From Alphaproteobacteria bacterium UBA6038 (GTDB lineage: Bacteria > Pseudomonadota > Alphaproteobacteria > Micropepsales > Micropepsaceae): a stretch of DNA of 42,294 bases. The stretch lies in contig DIZC01000025.1 in assembly GCA_002429315.1 (NCBI GenBank), forward strand, positions 72,218-114,511, given 5' to 3'. The notes under the pieces are model-generated. The model saw nothing but the letters and a program-made list of their open reading frames with translations. It searched no databases and was not told the origin of the DNA. Made by a program: the position numbers and the translations under genes. Positions 8,554 to 17,065 of the stretch are shown piece by piece (position 1 is the stretch's first letter; each line of letters opens with the position of its first letter).

Positions 8554-8798
8554 CGTTCGGGATCGCGCGGACTGTATGGCGAAGAGCGGGGCGGATTGCT
8601 CACTTTGAACCTGTCAAAAAGAGCAAGTTGCCAAAAGGCAGCAAGATTCGACTCTTCTGTCCCGCGTCTTTGGTAAGGTTCGTTCGATAGTTAAAGAATT
8701 TGCACCCGACCCTTGCACAGCGTTGCCGGCGCGGGGCAGGCTTTCCATCCGACGTGCGCGGATAGGCTGTCGTACGCGGCTTCAGAGGAATCTCTTAG

Positions 8799-10781
8799 AT
8801 GCGGAAGTTAAAGACTGCGCTTTATGGCGCAGCGATGGTTGGGTGCGTGTTGGCGACGGCCGCCTGGGCGAGTACGCCAAATATCGGAACACTGACGATG
8901 GTAGGACCGGCGCAAGCCACGCAGGCGGTCCATTTCGACGTCTTTCTGCCGCTGCGCAACAAGGACAAGCTGCTAGCGCTGTTGAAGGCGCAGCAGGATC
9001 CCGCATCGGCCCAGTACCACAAATGGCTGACGCCGGCGCAGTTCGGCGCCAAATTTGGGCCGGACAAGGCGACCCTCAATCGTATCGCAGCGTTCCTTCA
9101 GTCACGCGGGTTCGCGGTTAAGACGTACACCAGAAGCATCCGCGTCAAGGGCACGGTCGATCAGGTCAACCGGAATTTCGGTGTGCATCTTGCGGTCGGC
9201 CGGAGTGCGCCAGGCACGAGCCACATCGTCACCAACGAGACCTTCGCGATGCCGGCGACGCTCGCATCTGCCGGCGCGAAGATCTTCAGCTTTGCGCCGC
9301 ATGCCGCGCAGGTCAATTCGCAATCCACCGGGAAGATCGACGCGAGCAAGAGGACCGCAAGTGGCGATTCGCTCAGGCAGCTTCATGGCTATCTTTCCAA
9401 CAAGGCGGGGCCGTCGAAGGACAATCGCTACAGTGACACGGGCCCGTACTGGTTCACCGATCTGAAGCAGGCGTACCACTACCCCTCAGCCAAGGCGACT
9501 GTAACGGTAAACGGCAATACGCTGCCGCTGAACGGTAGCCTCGCCGTCATTGCGACACTGATATCCAGCGACGTGCTGGATTCCGACATTGCAGCGACGT
9601 TCGATCATGAACATTGGTCGACGTACTCGCACACGGCAGACCCGACGCTCGCGGCGCGCGTGTACATCGACGGCGGCGCGCCGTTCAGTCTGCACTCTGG
9701 CGCTTCGTTCGAGGCGTCGCTCGATGTTCAGCAGGAGCTCACGGGGGCCCCAGGCGCCGCCGTCGTGCTCTACGACATCCCGGACCTCTCGGATGGTAAC
9801 GTTTTGGCCGGCTATCTTGACGTTGACGAGCAGAACGCGGTCGACGTGCTCAGCTCGTCGTTCGGCGAATGCGAGCTGTTCTACTTCCCGCAATACAATG
9901 GAGGGCAGGACTACACGGGCATTCTGAAGGCCGAGGACGAGCTCTTCATGCAGGGCAACTCGCAGGGCATCACGTTTCTCGCCAGCTCGGGCGACTCGGC
10001 CGGCAAGCAATGTCCGAGTCCGTCATACTTCAGCGGCGGTCCGGCCAAATTTAAGGCTGGCATACAAACACCCGCGGCCGACCCGAACGTCACCGCTGTC
10101 GGCGGCACCAATCTGGTAACCAAGTACGTGCCCGGCACTTTGGATTCTCAATATGTCGGCGAAAACGCCTGGGAGGATCCTGAGGTGCCGTACGATCCCT
10201 ACGGTATTGGCGTGCCAGTCAGCGGCGGTTTCTGGGGTGCGGGCAGCGGATACAGCCGCATGTGGCCCGCGCCGGCGTACCAGCAGACTGTCAACACAGG
10301 CTCAAACCACCGGGCCGTGCCCGACATCGGGATGCAGGTCGGCGGCTGCCCGGGCGGCATCGCCAAGGACTACCACCATGGCGTCTGCGACGGTGGCGAC
10401 AAGCCCTACAACGGCAGCGGCAATACGCAGCGTAGTGCCGCCGTTCTCGCGTTCGGCGTCGGTCAGGGCGGTGGATTCTACGGCGTCATCGGGACCAGCG
10501 TGTCATCGCCGGAGTTTGCCAGCGTCGTCGCTCATATCGTGGAGCAGAAGGGACGGCAGGGGAATATCAATCCCTACATCTACGCCCTTGCCGTGCAGCA
10601 GGCCAACGGTGGCGCCCATGTCTATCACACCAATATCCCGGGCTATAACGGGATTGAAAACACCGACCTGAACAGCACGTACAGTCTTTCCACAGGTGTG
10701 GGGACGCCGTTCGTCACCGACTTTATCGGCCAGCCCGATGTGAAGAACGCCCGGAAACCGCAGACGCATTCCAATCCATAA
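8799..10781 (+). CDS. S53 family serine-carboxyl peptidase (sedolisin, with pro-domain)
   Basis: A secreted 660-aa pro-enzyme: signal peptide (residues 1-25), pro-kumamolisin activation domain (about 26-190, with the typical SAQYHKWLTPAQFGAKFGP stretch), then the subtilisin-like catalytic domain. The active site is Glu305 and Asp309 in SFEASLD, and Ser567 in GTSVSSPEF. The Ca-site-like TGVGTP lies near the C-terminus. Family members are endopeptidases active at acid pH, which points to extracellular protein digestion in an acidic habitat. Monocistronic: a 245-base gap precedes it and a strong terminator follows. A second, divergent S53 gene lies at 30458-32149. Confidence 0.93.
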   Translation: MRKLKTALYGAAMVGCVLATAAWASTPNIGTLTMVGPAQATQAVHFDVFLPLRNKDKLLALLKAQQDPASAQYHKWLTPAQFGAKFGPDKATLNRIAAFLQSRGFAVKTYTRSIRVKGTVDQVNRNFGVHLAVGRSAPGTSHIVTNETFAMPATLASAGAKIFSFAPHAAQVNSQSTGKIDASKRTASGDSLRQLHGYLSNKAGPSKDNRYSDTGPYWFTDLKQAYHYPSAKATVTVNGNTLPLNGSLAVIATLISSDVLDSDIAATFDHEHWSTYSHTADPTLAARVYIDGGAPFSLHSGASFEASLDVQQELTGAPGAAVVLYDIPDLSDGNVLAGYLDVDEQNAVDVLSSSFGECELFYFPQYNGGQDYTGILKAEDELFMQGNSQGITFLASSGDSAGKQCPSPSYFSGGPAKFKAGIQTPAADPNVTAVGGTNLVTKYVPGTLDSQYVGENAWEDPEVPYDPYGIGVPVSGGFWGAGSGYSRMWPAPAYQQTVNTGSNHRAVPDIGMQVGGCPGGIAKDYHHGVCDGGDKPYNGSGNTQRSAAVLAFGVGQGGGFYGVIGTSVSSPEFASVVAHIVEQKGRQGNINPYIYALAVQQANGGAHVYHTNIPGYNGIENTDLNSTYSLSTGVGTPFVTDFIGQPDVKNARKPQTHSNP

Positions 10782-10800
10782 AGCGTCTGAAATCAGTGCA

Positions 10801-10836
10801 ACGCCGGGCAGGACATCCTGCCCGGCGTTTTTCTTT
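10801..10836 (+). terminator. Intrinsic terminator after the S53 gene
   Basis: A perfect 10-12 bp stem ACGCCGGGCAGG / CCTGCCCGGCGT with a 4-base loop, followed by TTTTCTTTT. It begins 19 bases after the S53 stop and isolates hom from read-through. Confidence 0.9.
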
Positions 10837-10874
10837 TCCCGTGCGGCGGTTGACGGGCGGGACGCTTTTCTTCG

Positions 10875-12176
10875 ATGTTGACGCGGATGGGAAAGCCGTT
10901 CCGAATTGCGCTCGCCGGGCTGGGAAATGTCGGCGGCGGGGTTGCGCAGATCCTGCTGACGCGTGGAGCGGAACTGGCGCAGCGCGCCGGACGCCCGTTG
11001 GAGCTCGCGTCTGTGTGCGCGCGGGATCGCAACAAGCCGCGCCGTGCCGACGTCTCGCATATTCCCTGGATCGGTGACCCCCTCGCGCTGGCGCGGTCGA
11101 AAGCCGACGTGGTCGTTGAAGTGATTGGCGGCGAGGGCGAACCCGCGCTCTCGCTCATCGAGACCGCGCTGGCCGCTGGAAAACCTGTCGTCACGGCGAA
11201 CAAGGCGCTGCTCGCCGCGCATGGCGCCAGGCTTGCCGCAACCGCGGAAGAGCAGGGCGTCGCGCTGCGCTTCGAAGCCGCCGCCGCCGGCGGCATTCCC
11301 ATTGTCAAGGGCCTGCGCGAGAGCCTGATCGCCTACGGGATCGACGCCATCCATGGCATCCTCAACGGCACCTGCAACTACATTCTCACCCAGATGGAGA
11401 AAACCGGCCGCGCCTTCGCCGAGGTGCTCTCCGATGCGCAGGCGCGCGGCTATGCCGAGGTCGATCCTTCCCTCGACGTCGGCGGCGGGGACACGGCGCA
11501 CAAGCTCGCGATCCTGTCGGCGCTCGCCTTCGGCGTGCCGCCGGATGTGGGCCGGATGCGCGTGCAGGGGATCGCGCACATCACGCCGGCCGACATCCAT
11601 TTCGCACGCGAGTTCGGCTGCCGCATCAAGCTGCTGGGCATCGCGCGGCGCACGGCGCAGGGGCTGGATCAGCGGGTGCAGCCGGCGATGGTGAAACTCG
11701 GAACCCCGCTCGCCGACGTGGACACGGTGTTCAATGCTGTGGTGGCGCATGCGGGAGAGGCGGGCCCCTTCACCTTCGAGGGTCGCGGCGCCGGCGAGGA
11801 GCCCACGACATCCGCCGTCATCGCCGATCTCGTCGATGTGGCTCGCGGCGCAAACGGTCCGGTCTTCGGCCGTCCGGCGAAGAATCTGCGCCTCCTGCCG
11901 GCGGCGCCGCCGGAAGCGCATGTCTGCCCCTTCTACCTCCGCTTCGACGTCCGGGATCTTCCCGGCGTTCTGGCCGAGATCGCCGGCCATCTCGCGGAAT
12001 CCGAAGTGTCGATCGAAAGCATGATTCAGCGCGGCCGCAGCCCGGGCGAGCCGGTGGCCATCGTGATGGTCACCCACGAATGCGCGGAAACATCCGTCGC
12101 GCACGCGCTGCGGGCGATCGCCACGTCGGACAAGGTCCTGGGACCGCCCTGCATGATCCCCATCGAGGCCGGCTGA
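10875..12176 (+). CDS. hom: Homoserine dehydrogenase
   Basis: Reduces aspartate semialdehyde to homoserine, the branch point to threonine, methionine and isoleucine. The 433-aa length fits the family. An N-terminal Rossmann domain (GLGNVGGGV) is followed by the catalytic domain with GILNGTCNYILT and AEVDPSLDVGGGDTAHKLAIL, and a C-terminal ACT domain (FDVRDLPGVLAEIAGHLAE) for threonine feedback. The start may be 10875 or the ATG at 10890; neither has a strong ribosome binding site. hom followed at some distance by glpX and recJ is an arrangement seen in alphaproteobacteria; here accessory genes separate them. Confidence 0.95.
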   Translation: MLTRMGKPFRIALAGLGNVGGGVAQILLTRGAELAQRAGRPLELASVCARDRNKPRRADVSHIPWIGDPLALARSKADVVVEVIGGEGEPALSLIETALAAGKPVVTANKALLAAHGARLAATAEEQGVALRFEAAAAGGIPIVKGLRESLIAYGIDAIHGILNGTCNYILTQMEKTGRAFAEVLSDAQARGYAEVDPSLDVGGGDTAHKLAILSALAFGVPPDVGRMRVQGIAHITPADIHFAREFGCRIKLLGIARRTAQGLDQRVQPAMVKLGTPLADVDTVFNAVVAHAGEAGPFTFEGRGAGEEPTTSAVIADLVDVARGANGPVFGRPAKNLRLLPAAPPEAHVCPFYLRFDVRDLPGVLAEIAGHLAESEVSIESMIQRGRSPGEPVAIVMVTHECAETSVAHALRAIATSDKVLGPPCMIPIEAG

Positions 12177-12220
12177 ACTCGGTCATCGCCGGCGCGCGTT
12201 CCGTGCGCGCGAGCTTCCAA

Positions 12221-12586
12221 TCACATGGCCCGTGCCAAGTCGGTGTCCAGCGTGACCAGGCCGGCGCGAAGCGCACGGGCGAGCAGCAGATAGCTTGCGT
12301 CATAGGCGCTGAGGGATAGCAGCTCTGCAGCTTCGACAGTCGCCGCCGGATCGATGGGATATAGCTCGATCGGGAATGTGGGCAGCTTCGCGAAGCGCGC
12401 CAGAATGGCGTCGCGTTCGCCGGGATTGTTGCGCAACTTCTTCACGCACACGCTGCTCATCTCGAAAGGCAGCAGTGCCGGCGCGATGAGGCGATGGCCG
12501 GTCAACTGAGCTTCGATGACGGGGCCGGCCGGCTCGCCGAAGATCACGGCGGCCAGCGCCGAGGCGTCGACGACTTTATCTGCCAT
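12221..12586 (-). CDS. vapC: VapC-type PIN-domain toxin
   Basis: A 121-aa PIN-domain ribonuclease, the toxin of a type II toxin-antitoxin module, expected to cut tRNA or rRNA when free. Acidic metal ligands are in place: Asp7 in VVDASALAAV, Glu in PFEMSSV, Asp in SAYDASYLLLA and Asp in TLDTDLA. Its start overlaps the end of the antitoxin gene by 11 bases, so translation is coupled. It converges on hom with a 44-base gap. Confidence 0.92.
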   Translation of the reverse strand: MADKVVDASALAAVIFGEPAGPVIEAQLTGHRLIAPALLPFEMSSVCVKKLRNNPGERDAILARFAKLPTFPIELYPIDPAATVEAAELLSLSAYDASYLLLARALRAGLVTLDTDLARAM

Positions 12587-12827
12587 CGCGGTCTTCGCGA
12601 ATCATGCGAACCGATTCGGCGGGCGTTTTCAGTGGAATGCGCCGGACTTCAGCGAGCGCGTCCTCGAAGGAGAGCTTGCGCGAGCGTTGTTCCCTTCCGG
12701 CCGGCGCGAGCGCCTGCGATAGAATGGTCCTGAGCTCACCCTGCAGAGAGCGGTGATTGCGTCTGGCGCGCGCCCGCAATTTCTCCATCTCCGCCGCCGG
12801 GACATCCTTGATCGACAGATCGCTCAT
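12576..12827 (-). CDS. vapB: VapB/FitA-like antitoxin
   Basis: An 83-aa antitoxin. The N-terminal ribbon-helix-helix segment (SDLSIKDVPAAEMEKLRARARRNHRSLQGELRTIL) matches the FitA/Arc-like DNA-binding family, and the charged C-terminal tail should wrap the toxin. A TTG at 12839 is in frame, but the ATG at 12827 with GGAG 7 bases upstream is the better start. A palindrome overlaps the ribosome binding site and is a likely autoregulatory operator. Confidence 0.87.
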   Translation of the reverse strand: MSDLSIKDVPAAEMEKLRARARRNHRSLQGELRTILSQALAPAGREQRSRKLSFEDALAEVRRIPLKTPAESVRMIREDRDGR

Positions 12828-12832
12828 CAGCT

Positions 12833-12847
12833 GCTCCAAAGTGGAGC
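12833..12847. promoter_or_regulatory. Candidate VapB operator palindrome
   Basis: A perfect inverted repeat GCTCCA-AAG-TGGAGC lies between the predicted -10 and the vapB ATG, and overlaps the Shine-Dalgarno. VapBC complexes typically repress their own promoter through such short palindromes; assignment to VapB is inferred from position. Confidence 0.5.
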
Positions 12848-12850
12848 TGA

Positions 12851-12879
12851 AATGAAGCAGAAATAGAGTAATCTGACAA
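12851..12879 (-). promoter_or_regulatory. Candidate vapBC promoter
   Basis: On the minus strand, TTGTCA (12879-12874) is followed after 17 bases by TTCATT (12856-12851). The -35 is 5/6 to consensus and the -10 is weak. Position just upstream of the palindrome and vapB supports it. Confidence 0.35.
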
Positions 12880-13017
12880 GCCCTTCGCGCTCGATGTCAG
12901 TGCTAACCGTGAACGTGGGCAATTCCGCATCGCCGCTCCGCTTACCACCGAGGCCGATTGATCGCTCGAATCTTTGTCAGCGAAATCAGCGGCTTAAGAA
13001 TTAATGTTCTTGCTTCG

Positions 13018-13045
13018 TTTACCATCGCCGATTCGGCCGTATAAT
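13018..13045 (+). promoter_or_regulatory. Candidate sigma70 promoter
   Basis: TTTACC at 13018-13023, 16 bases, then a perfect TATAAT at 13040-13045. This would start transcription about 15 bases before the ATG of the gene at 13069. A consensus -10 is rare in this GC-rich window. Confidence 0.55.
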
Positions 13046-13068
13046 GCCCGCCTTGAAAGGTGGAACAC

Positions 13069-13644
13069 ATGGAACAGAAACTTGCCGGCGGGCAAAACAC
13101 GCAGACCGAATCTCCCTTTGCAGGGTTCGCTCTGGCCAGGGCGCCTTCGCGCGCCGAGTCCTCGTTGGAGGATGGGCTGGCGCAAGTGGCAAGCGCGGTC
13201 AGCGCGTTGCTGGCGCATGCGCTGACGATCGATCCCATCAGGGACGAGTACGGCCATGCCCGCAGCCGCGCCTATGACGATGCCGTCAACCTGCTGAAAG
13301 CGAGCGCAAAGGTGGGCCACACCATTGCCGAGCTGCGCGGCAGCAAGTTCGAGCACAACATCAATGTTCGCCGCGAGGCGGCCGCCGCCAGCGAAAAATC
13401 CGCTGCCTCGTCCGATCAGGACGACAATGAGGACAGGCCGTTGATCCGGCTGGGCGACGACGAGATTCTCGATTGGCGCACCCGCCGGCTATACGTGCTG
13501 CAGACAACGGCGCCTGTTCCCTCAGCCGATGGAAGCTCCGGGAAAGGGGACCCCCCGCGAAATTCTGAAGGTTCGAATGGGAACTTTGCCGACGCCAAGG
13601 GCGCGGCCGAAGCTTCGGAGGGCGGGAATGGCGCGTCCGGCTGA
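13069..13644 (+). CDS. Hypothetical protein, accessory
   Basis: A 191-aa protein I do not recognise. Residues 1-110 look structured and helical (LAQVASAVSALLAHALTIDP, then KVGHTIAELRGSKFEHNINVRRE). Residues 115-145 are acidic. The last 45 residues are Gly/Ser/Asn-rich low complexity. AAAGGTGG 5 bases before the ATG at 13069 and a TATAAT promoter support the start; a GTG at 13060 is less likely. Its 3' end overlaps the next small gene by 17 bases. That partner has a GGQPGN...HGG motif common in phage- and transposon-associated small genes, so the pair may be mobile cargo inserted between hom and glpX. Confidence 0.65.
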   Translation: MEQKLAGGQNTQTESPFAGFALARAPSRAESSLEDGLAQVASAVSALLAHALTIDPIRDEYGHARSRAYDDAVNLLKASAKVGHTIAELRGSKFEHNINVRREAAAASEKSAASSDQDDNEDRPLIRLGDDEILDWRTRRLYVLQTTAPVPSADGSSGKGDPPRNSEGSNGNFADAKGAAEASEGGNGASG

Positions 13645-14362
13645 AGCCGCTCAACCCACGCCGCGGGTTCGGCGGTTTCCGCCACCGCGGCGCCGCGGTG
13701 GTCAGCCGGGCAACACCAATCGCCTGCGTCACGGAGGTTTTTCGCGCAGCGCCCGCGCCCGCCGGGAGGCGGTGCGGCGCGTCATCCGGCACATGGACTT
13801 CCTGATCGCCCAGGCCAAAGCCTGGCATGCCTGCGAACGGGCTGGTTGCGGCTTTAGCTGTGGTGAACCCGAACGGGCCGCCAAGTTTCCGAGAAAGCGG
13901 CGCGCCATTCGCCTAACATGGCGGCCAGAATCGAACACCGAATCGACAGGGGTGAGTGATGGCTCAGGGATTGGATCGCGCGTTCGCGCTGGAGGCGGTG
14001 CGGGTGACCGAAGCCGCGGCGATTGCCGCGGCGAAGCAGATCGGCCGCGGCGACGAGCATGCCGCCGATCATGCGGCCGTCGAGGCGATGCGCGCGGCGT
14101 TCAACATCCTTCCCATCGAGGGGACGGTGGTGATCGGCGAGGGCGAACGCGACGAAGCGCCGATGCTGTTCATCGGCGAGAAGGTCGGCGCCGGCGGGCT
14201 TGCGGTCGATATCGCGCTCGATCCGCTGGAGGGCACGACCCTAACCGCCAAAGCGCTGCCCAACGCGCTCGCGGTGATGGCCATGGCGGAGCCCGGCACC
14301 TTGCTGAATGCGCCCGACACCTACATGGACAAGATCGCCATCGGCCCCGGCTACAAGGATAG
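13628..14362 (+). CDS. Small Arg-rich accessory protein, 3' end uncertain
   Basis: It starts at an ATG with GGAGG 6 bases upstream, inside the 3' end of the previous gene. The first 75 or so residues are credible: RGGQPGNTNRLRHGGFSRSARARREAVRRVIRHMD. The pattern G-x-P-x-G-N-x-N-x-x-x-H-G is recurrent in small phage- or mobile-element-associated proteins of unknown role. No stop occurs in this frame before 14360, so the frame runs 404 bases into glpX. The part beyond about base 13920 has the Arg/Gly-rich composition of a shadow frame. Either the natural stop was lost by mutation or frameshift, or a long overlap is tolerated. The functional end is probably near 13920. Confidence 0.45.
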   Translation: MARPAEAAQPTPRVRRFPPPRRRGGQPGNTNRLRHGGFSRSARARREAVRRVIRHMDFLIAQAKAWHACERAGCGFSCGEPERAAKFPRKRRAIRLTWRPESNTESTGVSDGSGIGSRVRAGGGAGDRSRGDCRGEADRPRRRACRRSCGRRGDARGVQHPSHRGDGGDRRGRTRRSADAVHRREGRRRRACGRYRARSAGGHDPNRQSAAQRARGDGHGGARHLAECARHLHGQDRHRPRLQG

Positions 14363-14918
14363 CGTCATCGATCTCGATGCCGATCCGGCGGACAACATCG
14401 TCAGCCTGGCGAACGCGAAAGGCGTGCCGCCGTCGGAAATTACCGCACTCATTCTCGACCGTCCGCGCCACAGCGCGATCATTGAATCGGTGCGCAAAGC
14501 GGGCGCCGCCGTGCGGCTGATCACCGATGGCGACGTCGCCGGCGTCATTGCCACCACCGATCCGCAAACCGGCATCGACATCTATCTCGGCCAGGGCGGC
14601 GCGCCGGAAGGCGTTCTGGCGGCGGCGGCGCTGCGTTGCGTCGGCGGGCAGATGCAGACGCGGCTGGTGTTCCGCAAACCCGAGGAGCGCGAACGCGCGG
14701 CGAAACTCGGCATCGCCGATTTCGACCGCAAGTACGCGCTGATGGATCTTGTGCGCGGCGACGTGATTTTCGCGGCGACCGGCGTCACCGACGGCTCGAT
14801 GCTCTCCGGCGTGCATATCGAGGGCGAACATATCCTCACCGAAAGCGTGGTGATGCGCTCGGCGACCCATACCGTGCGCTGGATCAAAGGAAAGCATCTG
14901 CGCGGACATGCTGGCTGA
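13959..14918 (+). CDS. glpX: Class II fructose-1,6-bisphosphatase
   Basis: Dephosphorylates fructose-1,6-bisphosphate in gluconeogenesis. The 319-aa length is normal for the family. Motifs: EGTVVIGEGERDEAPML (metal site), ALDPLEGTTLTA (the DP[IL][ED]GTT signature), and the C-terminal GDVIFAATGVTDGSML. The ATG at 13959 has AGGGG upstream; an adjacent GTG at 13956 is possible. recJ starts 11 bases before its stop, so the two are translationally coupled. Confidence 0.95.
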   Translation: MAQGLDRAFALEAVRVTEAAAIAAAKQIGRGDEHAADHAAVEAMRAAFNILPIEGTVVIGEGERDEAPMLFIGEKVGAGGLAVDIALDPLEGTTLTAKALPNALAVMAMAEPGTLLNAPDTYMDKIAIGPGYKDSVIDLDADPADNIVSLANAKGVPPSEITALILDRPRHSAIIESVRKAGAAVRLITDGDVAGVIATTDPQTGIDIYLGQGGAPEGVLAAAALRCVGGQMQTRLVFRKPEERERAAKLGIADFDRKYALMDLVRGDVIFAATGVTDGSMLSGVHIEGEHILTESVVMRSATHTVRWIKGKHLRGHAG

Positions 14919-16692
14919 AGCCATCGCTCCCTCGCCGCACGCCTTCGGCGTTGCGGAGTCCTTCTCCGGCCGCCGCTGGCGATTTCAGCCGGCCGACGCC
15001 GAGGTGGCGCGGAGCCTGTCGAGATCGCAAAACCTGTCGCCGCTGCTCTGCAGCCTGCTGCTCGCGCGTGGGATCGCCGCCGCGGACGTTGCAGATTATC
15101 TCAATCCGACCCTGAAGCGGTTGCTGCCGGAACCTTTGCTGCTTGCCGACATGTACAAAGCGGTCGAACGCGCGCGGGCTGCGATCGAACGCCGCGAAAC
15201 CATCGCGATCTTCGGCGACTATGACGTCGATGGCTCGTGTTCGGCCGCGCTGCTGTGCGAGTTCCTGACGGGGCTCGGGTTTCGCCCTCGCGTCTACATC
15301 CCAGATCGCATGACGGAGGGCTACGGCCCGAACGCGCCCGCGCTGCTGAAGCTGAAGCAAGATGGCGCCTCGCTGGTCATTACGGTGGACTGCGGCGCCA
15401 CCGCCGTCGACCCGCTCACCGCCGCGCGCGACAGCGGACTCGACGTGATCGTGCTCGATCACCACGCGGTGGAAATCCCGCCGCCCGCGCTGGCGCACGT
15501 CAATCCCAATCAGCCGGGCGATACGTCCGGTCTTTACTATCTATGCGCCGCCGGCGTCACGTTTCTTTTCGTCGTGGCGCTCAATCGCGCCCTGCGCGCG
15601 AGCGGCTGGTACGCCGCAAACGGTATCCCGGAGCCGGACCTGCGCGAACACCTCGATTTGGTGGCGCTGGCGACGGTGTGCGACGTGGTGCCGCTTCTCG
15701 GGATCAACCGCGCCTTCGTGCGCAGCGGGCTGGCGCGGCTTTCGATGCTGTCACGTCCGGGTTTTGCCGCGCTCGCTTCTGTCGCGAACATTACACCGCC
15801 GTGCACGCCGCATCATCTGGGATTCGTGTTCGGCCCGCGCATCAACGCGGGAGGCCGCGTCGGGCGCTGCAGTCTCGGCGTGGAATTGCTTACGGCGAAA
15901 ACCGGTGCCGAGGCGCTGGCAAAGGCGCTCGATCTTCATAACAAAGAGCGTCGCGCCATCGAATCCACCATCCTCGACGAAGCCATGGCGATGGCGGCGG
16001 CGCAACCCGAGGCCCCAATTCTGGTGCTGGATGGCGACGGCTGGCATTCCGGCGTGGTCGGGATCATCGCCGGCCGGGTGCGCGAGCGCTTCGGCAAGCC
16101 AACCTTCGCCATCGGCTTCGAAGGCGGATTGGGCCGCGGCTCCGCGCGCTCGGTTCCAGGCTTCGACATCGGCGCTCTCGTGCGCGCCGCGCGCGAGCAG
16201 AAGATTCTCGACAGCGGCGGCGGTCACGCGATGGCCGCGGGCGTGTCGCTGACGCGCACACAGCTTGGCGAATTCCGCGCGTTCGTTGCGTCGCATGACG
16301 CCGCCGCCGCCAGCTGCTCCAATGCCGCAAAGGAACTCACGATCGAGGCGCTCGCATCGGCGGCCGGAAGCAGCGCGGCGCTGGTCGATGAAATTGCGCG
16401 GCTGGGGCCGTTCGGGGCCGGCAATCCCGAACCGCTGCTCGCCTTTGCGGACATGCGGATCGCCTTCGCCGAAATTGTCGGCCGGGATCACGTGAAGCTG
16501 CAGCTTCGCGGCGGCGACGGCGCGCGGCTGGACGCGATTGCGTTCCGTGCGGCCACCGCGCCGCTGGGGCAGGGGCTGCTCGGCGCGCGCGGGCGCCCGG
16601 TCCATATTGCCGGCCGCCTGCAGGCTGACGAATGGAACGGCAGCCGCCGCGTGCAGCTTCACGTGGAAGACGCCGCGGCCGCGGGGCTGTGA
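14908..16692 (+). CDS. recJ: Single-stranded-DNA-specific 5'-3' exonuclease RecJ
   Basis: Degrades single-stranded DNA 5' to 3' in recombination and mismatch repair. The 594-aa protein has the DHH phosphoesterase motifs: DYDVDG (residues 104-109), LDHHAVE with Asp184-His185-His186, and HLGFVFGPRINAGGRVG. The DHHA1 domain GSARSVPGFDIGALVRAA...DSGGGHAMAAG and a C-terminal OB-like domain follow. The start overlaps glpX by 11 bases. It is complete, with no frame disruption. Confidence 0.96.
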   Translation: MLAEAIAPSPHAFGVAESFSGRRWRFQPADAEVARSLSRSQNLSPLLCSLLLARGIAAADVADYLNPTLKRLLPEPLLLADMYKAVERARAAIERRETIAIFGDYDVDGSCSAALLCEFLTGLGFRPRVYIPDRMTEGYGPNAPALLKLKQDGASLVITVDCGATAVDPLTAARDSGLDVIVLDHHAVEIPPPALAHVNPNQPGDTSGLYYLCAAGVTFLFVVALNRALRASGWYAANGIPEPDLREHLDLVALATVCDVVPLLGINRAFVRSGLARLSMLSRPGFAALASVANITPPCTPHHLGFVFGPRINAGGRVGRCSLGVELLTAKTGAEALAKALDLHNKERRAIESTILDEAMAMAAAQPEAPILVLDGDGWHSGVVGIIAGRVRERFGKPTFAIGFEGGLGRGSARSVPGFDIGALVRAAREQKILDSGGGHAMAAGVSLTRTQLGEFRAFVASHDAAAASCSNAAKELTIEALASAAGSSAALVDEIARLGPFGAGNPEPLLAFADMRIAFAEIVGRDHVKLQLRGGDGARLDAIAFRAATAPLGQGLLGARGRPVHIAGRLQADEWNGSRRVQLHVEDAAAAGL

Positions 16693-16754
16693 CTTGCGCC
16701 TGCCGGGCTCTGACTTGCGCCCCCCATTTCTCGCGGCTATAGCCGCGGGCACCG

Positions 16755-16829
16755 GCGCCCTTCGTCTATCGGTTAGGACTCAAGATTTTCAATCTTGCAA
16801 GAGGGGTTCGACTCCCCTAGGGCGCGCCA
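16755..16829 (+). tRNA. tRNA-Glu (anticodon TTC)
   Basis: A 75-base cloverleaf. Acceptor GCGCCCT pairs with AGGGCGC; the D arm is GTC...GAC; the anticodon stem CAAGA/TCTTG holds loop TTTTCAA, giving anticodon TTC; the T arm is GGGG-TTCGACT-CCCC. The CCA end is encoded. It lies 62 bases after recJ, and immediately downstream is a decayed operon remnant, in keeping with tRNA genes as sites of integration and deletion. Confidence 0.95.
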
Positions 16830-16960
16830 AGTCCAGCCGCCTTGCTCCGGTGAATCCACGTTTCAATTTCGCTACCGATGCATCAGTTCCGAGGGGGTGA
16901 TGCCTTCTTCGCGGTCGTGCAGCGTGGCGCCGGATCTTCCGCCGCGGCGACGGGATAGGC

Positions 16961-17065
16961 TCACGGCGATGATACCGGCTTTCCATCGATCCAGACACCT
17001 CGGACGTTCAGGTCGTCGTCGGCCATGACGAGGTTGGCGCGGTATCCCGGCGCAATCCTGCGAAA
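16961..17065 (-). pseudogene. Remnant of nagA (C-terminal tail only)
   Basis: In the minus-strand frame ending with TGA at 16961, the last ~33 codons read RIAPGYRANLVMADDDLN followed by VRGVWIDGKP. This closely fits the end of N-acetylglucosamine-6-phosphate deacetylases (the xxPGxxADLVxLDxxLxV..VWxxG pattern). Nothing of the preceding ~340 residues is present. It abuts, out of frame, the SIS-domain remnant at about 17065, which marks a deletion junction. In nag operons of alphaproteobacteria a SIS-domain gene commonly precedes nagA, so the order is as expected. Confidence 0.7.

Noticed and set aside
10503..12104. 533-codon open frame on the minus strand
   Set aside because: Lies across hom and the end of the S53 gene on the other strand; shadow composition and no recognisable domain.
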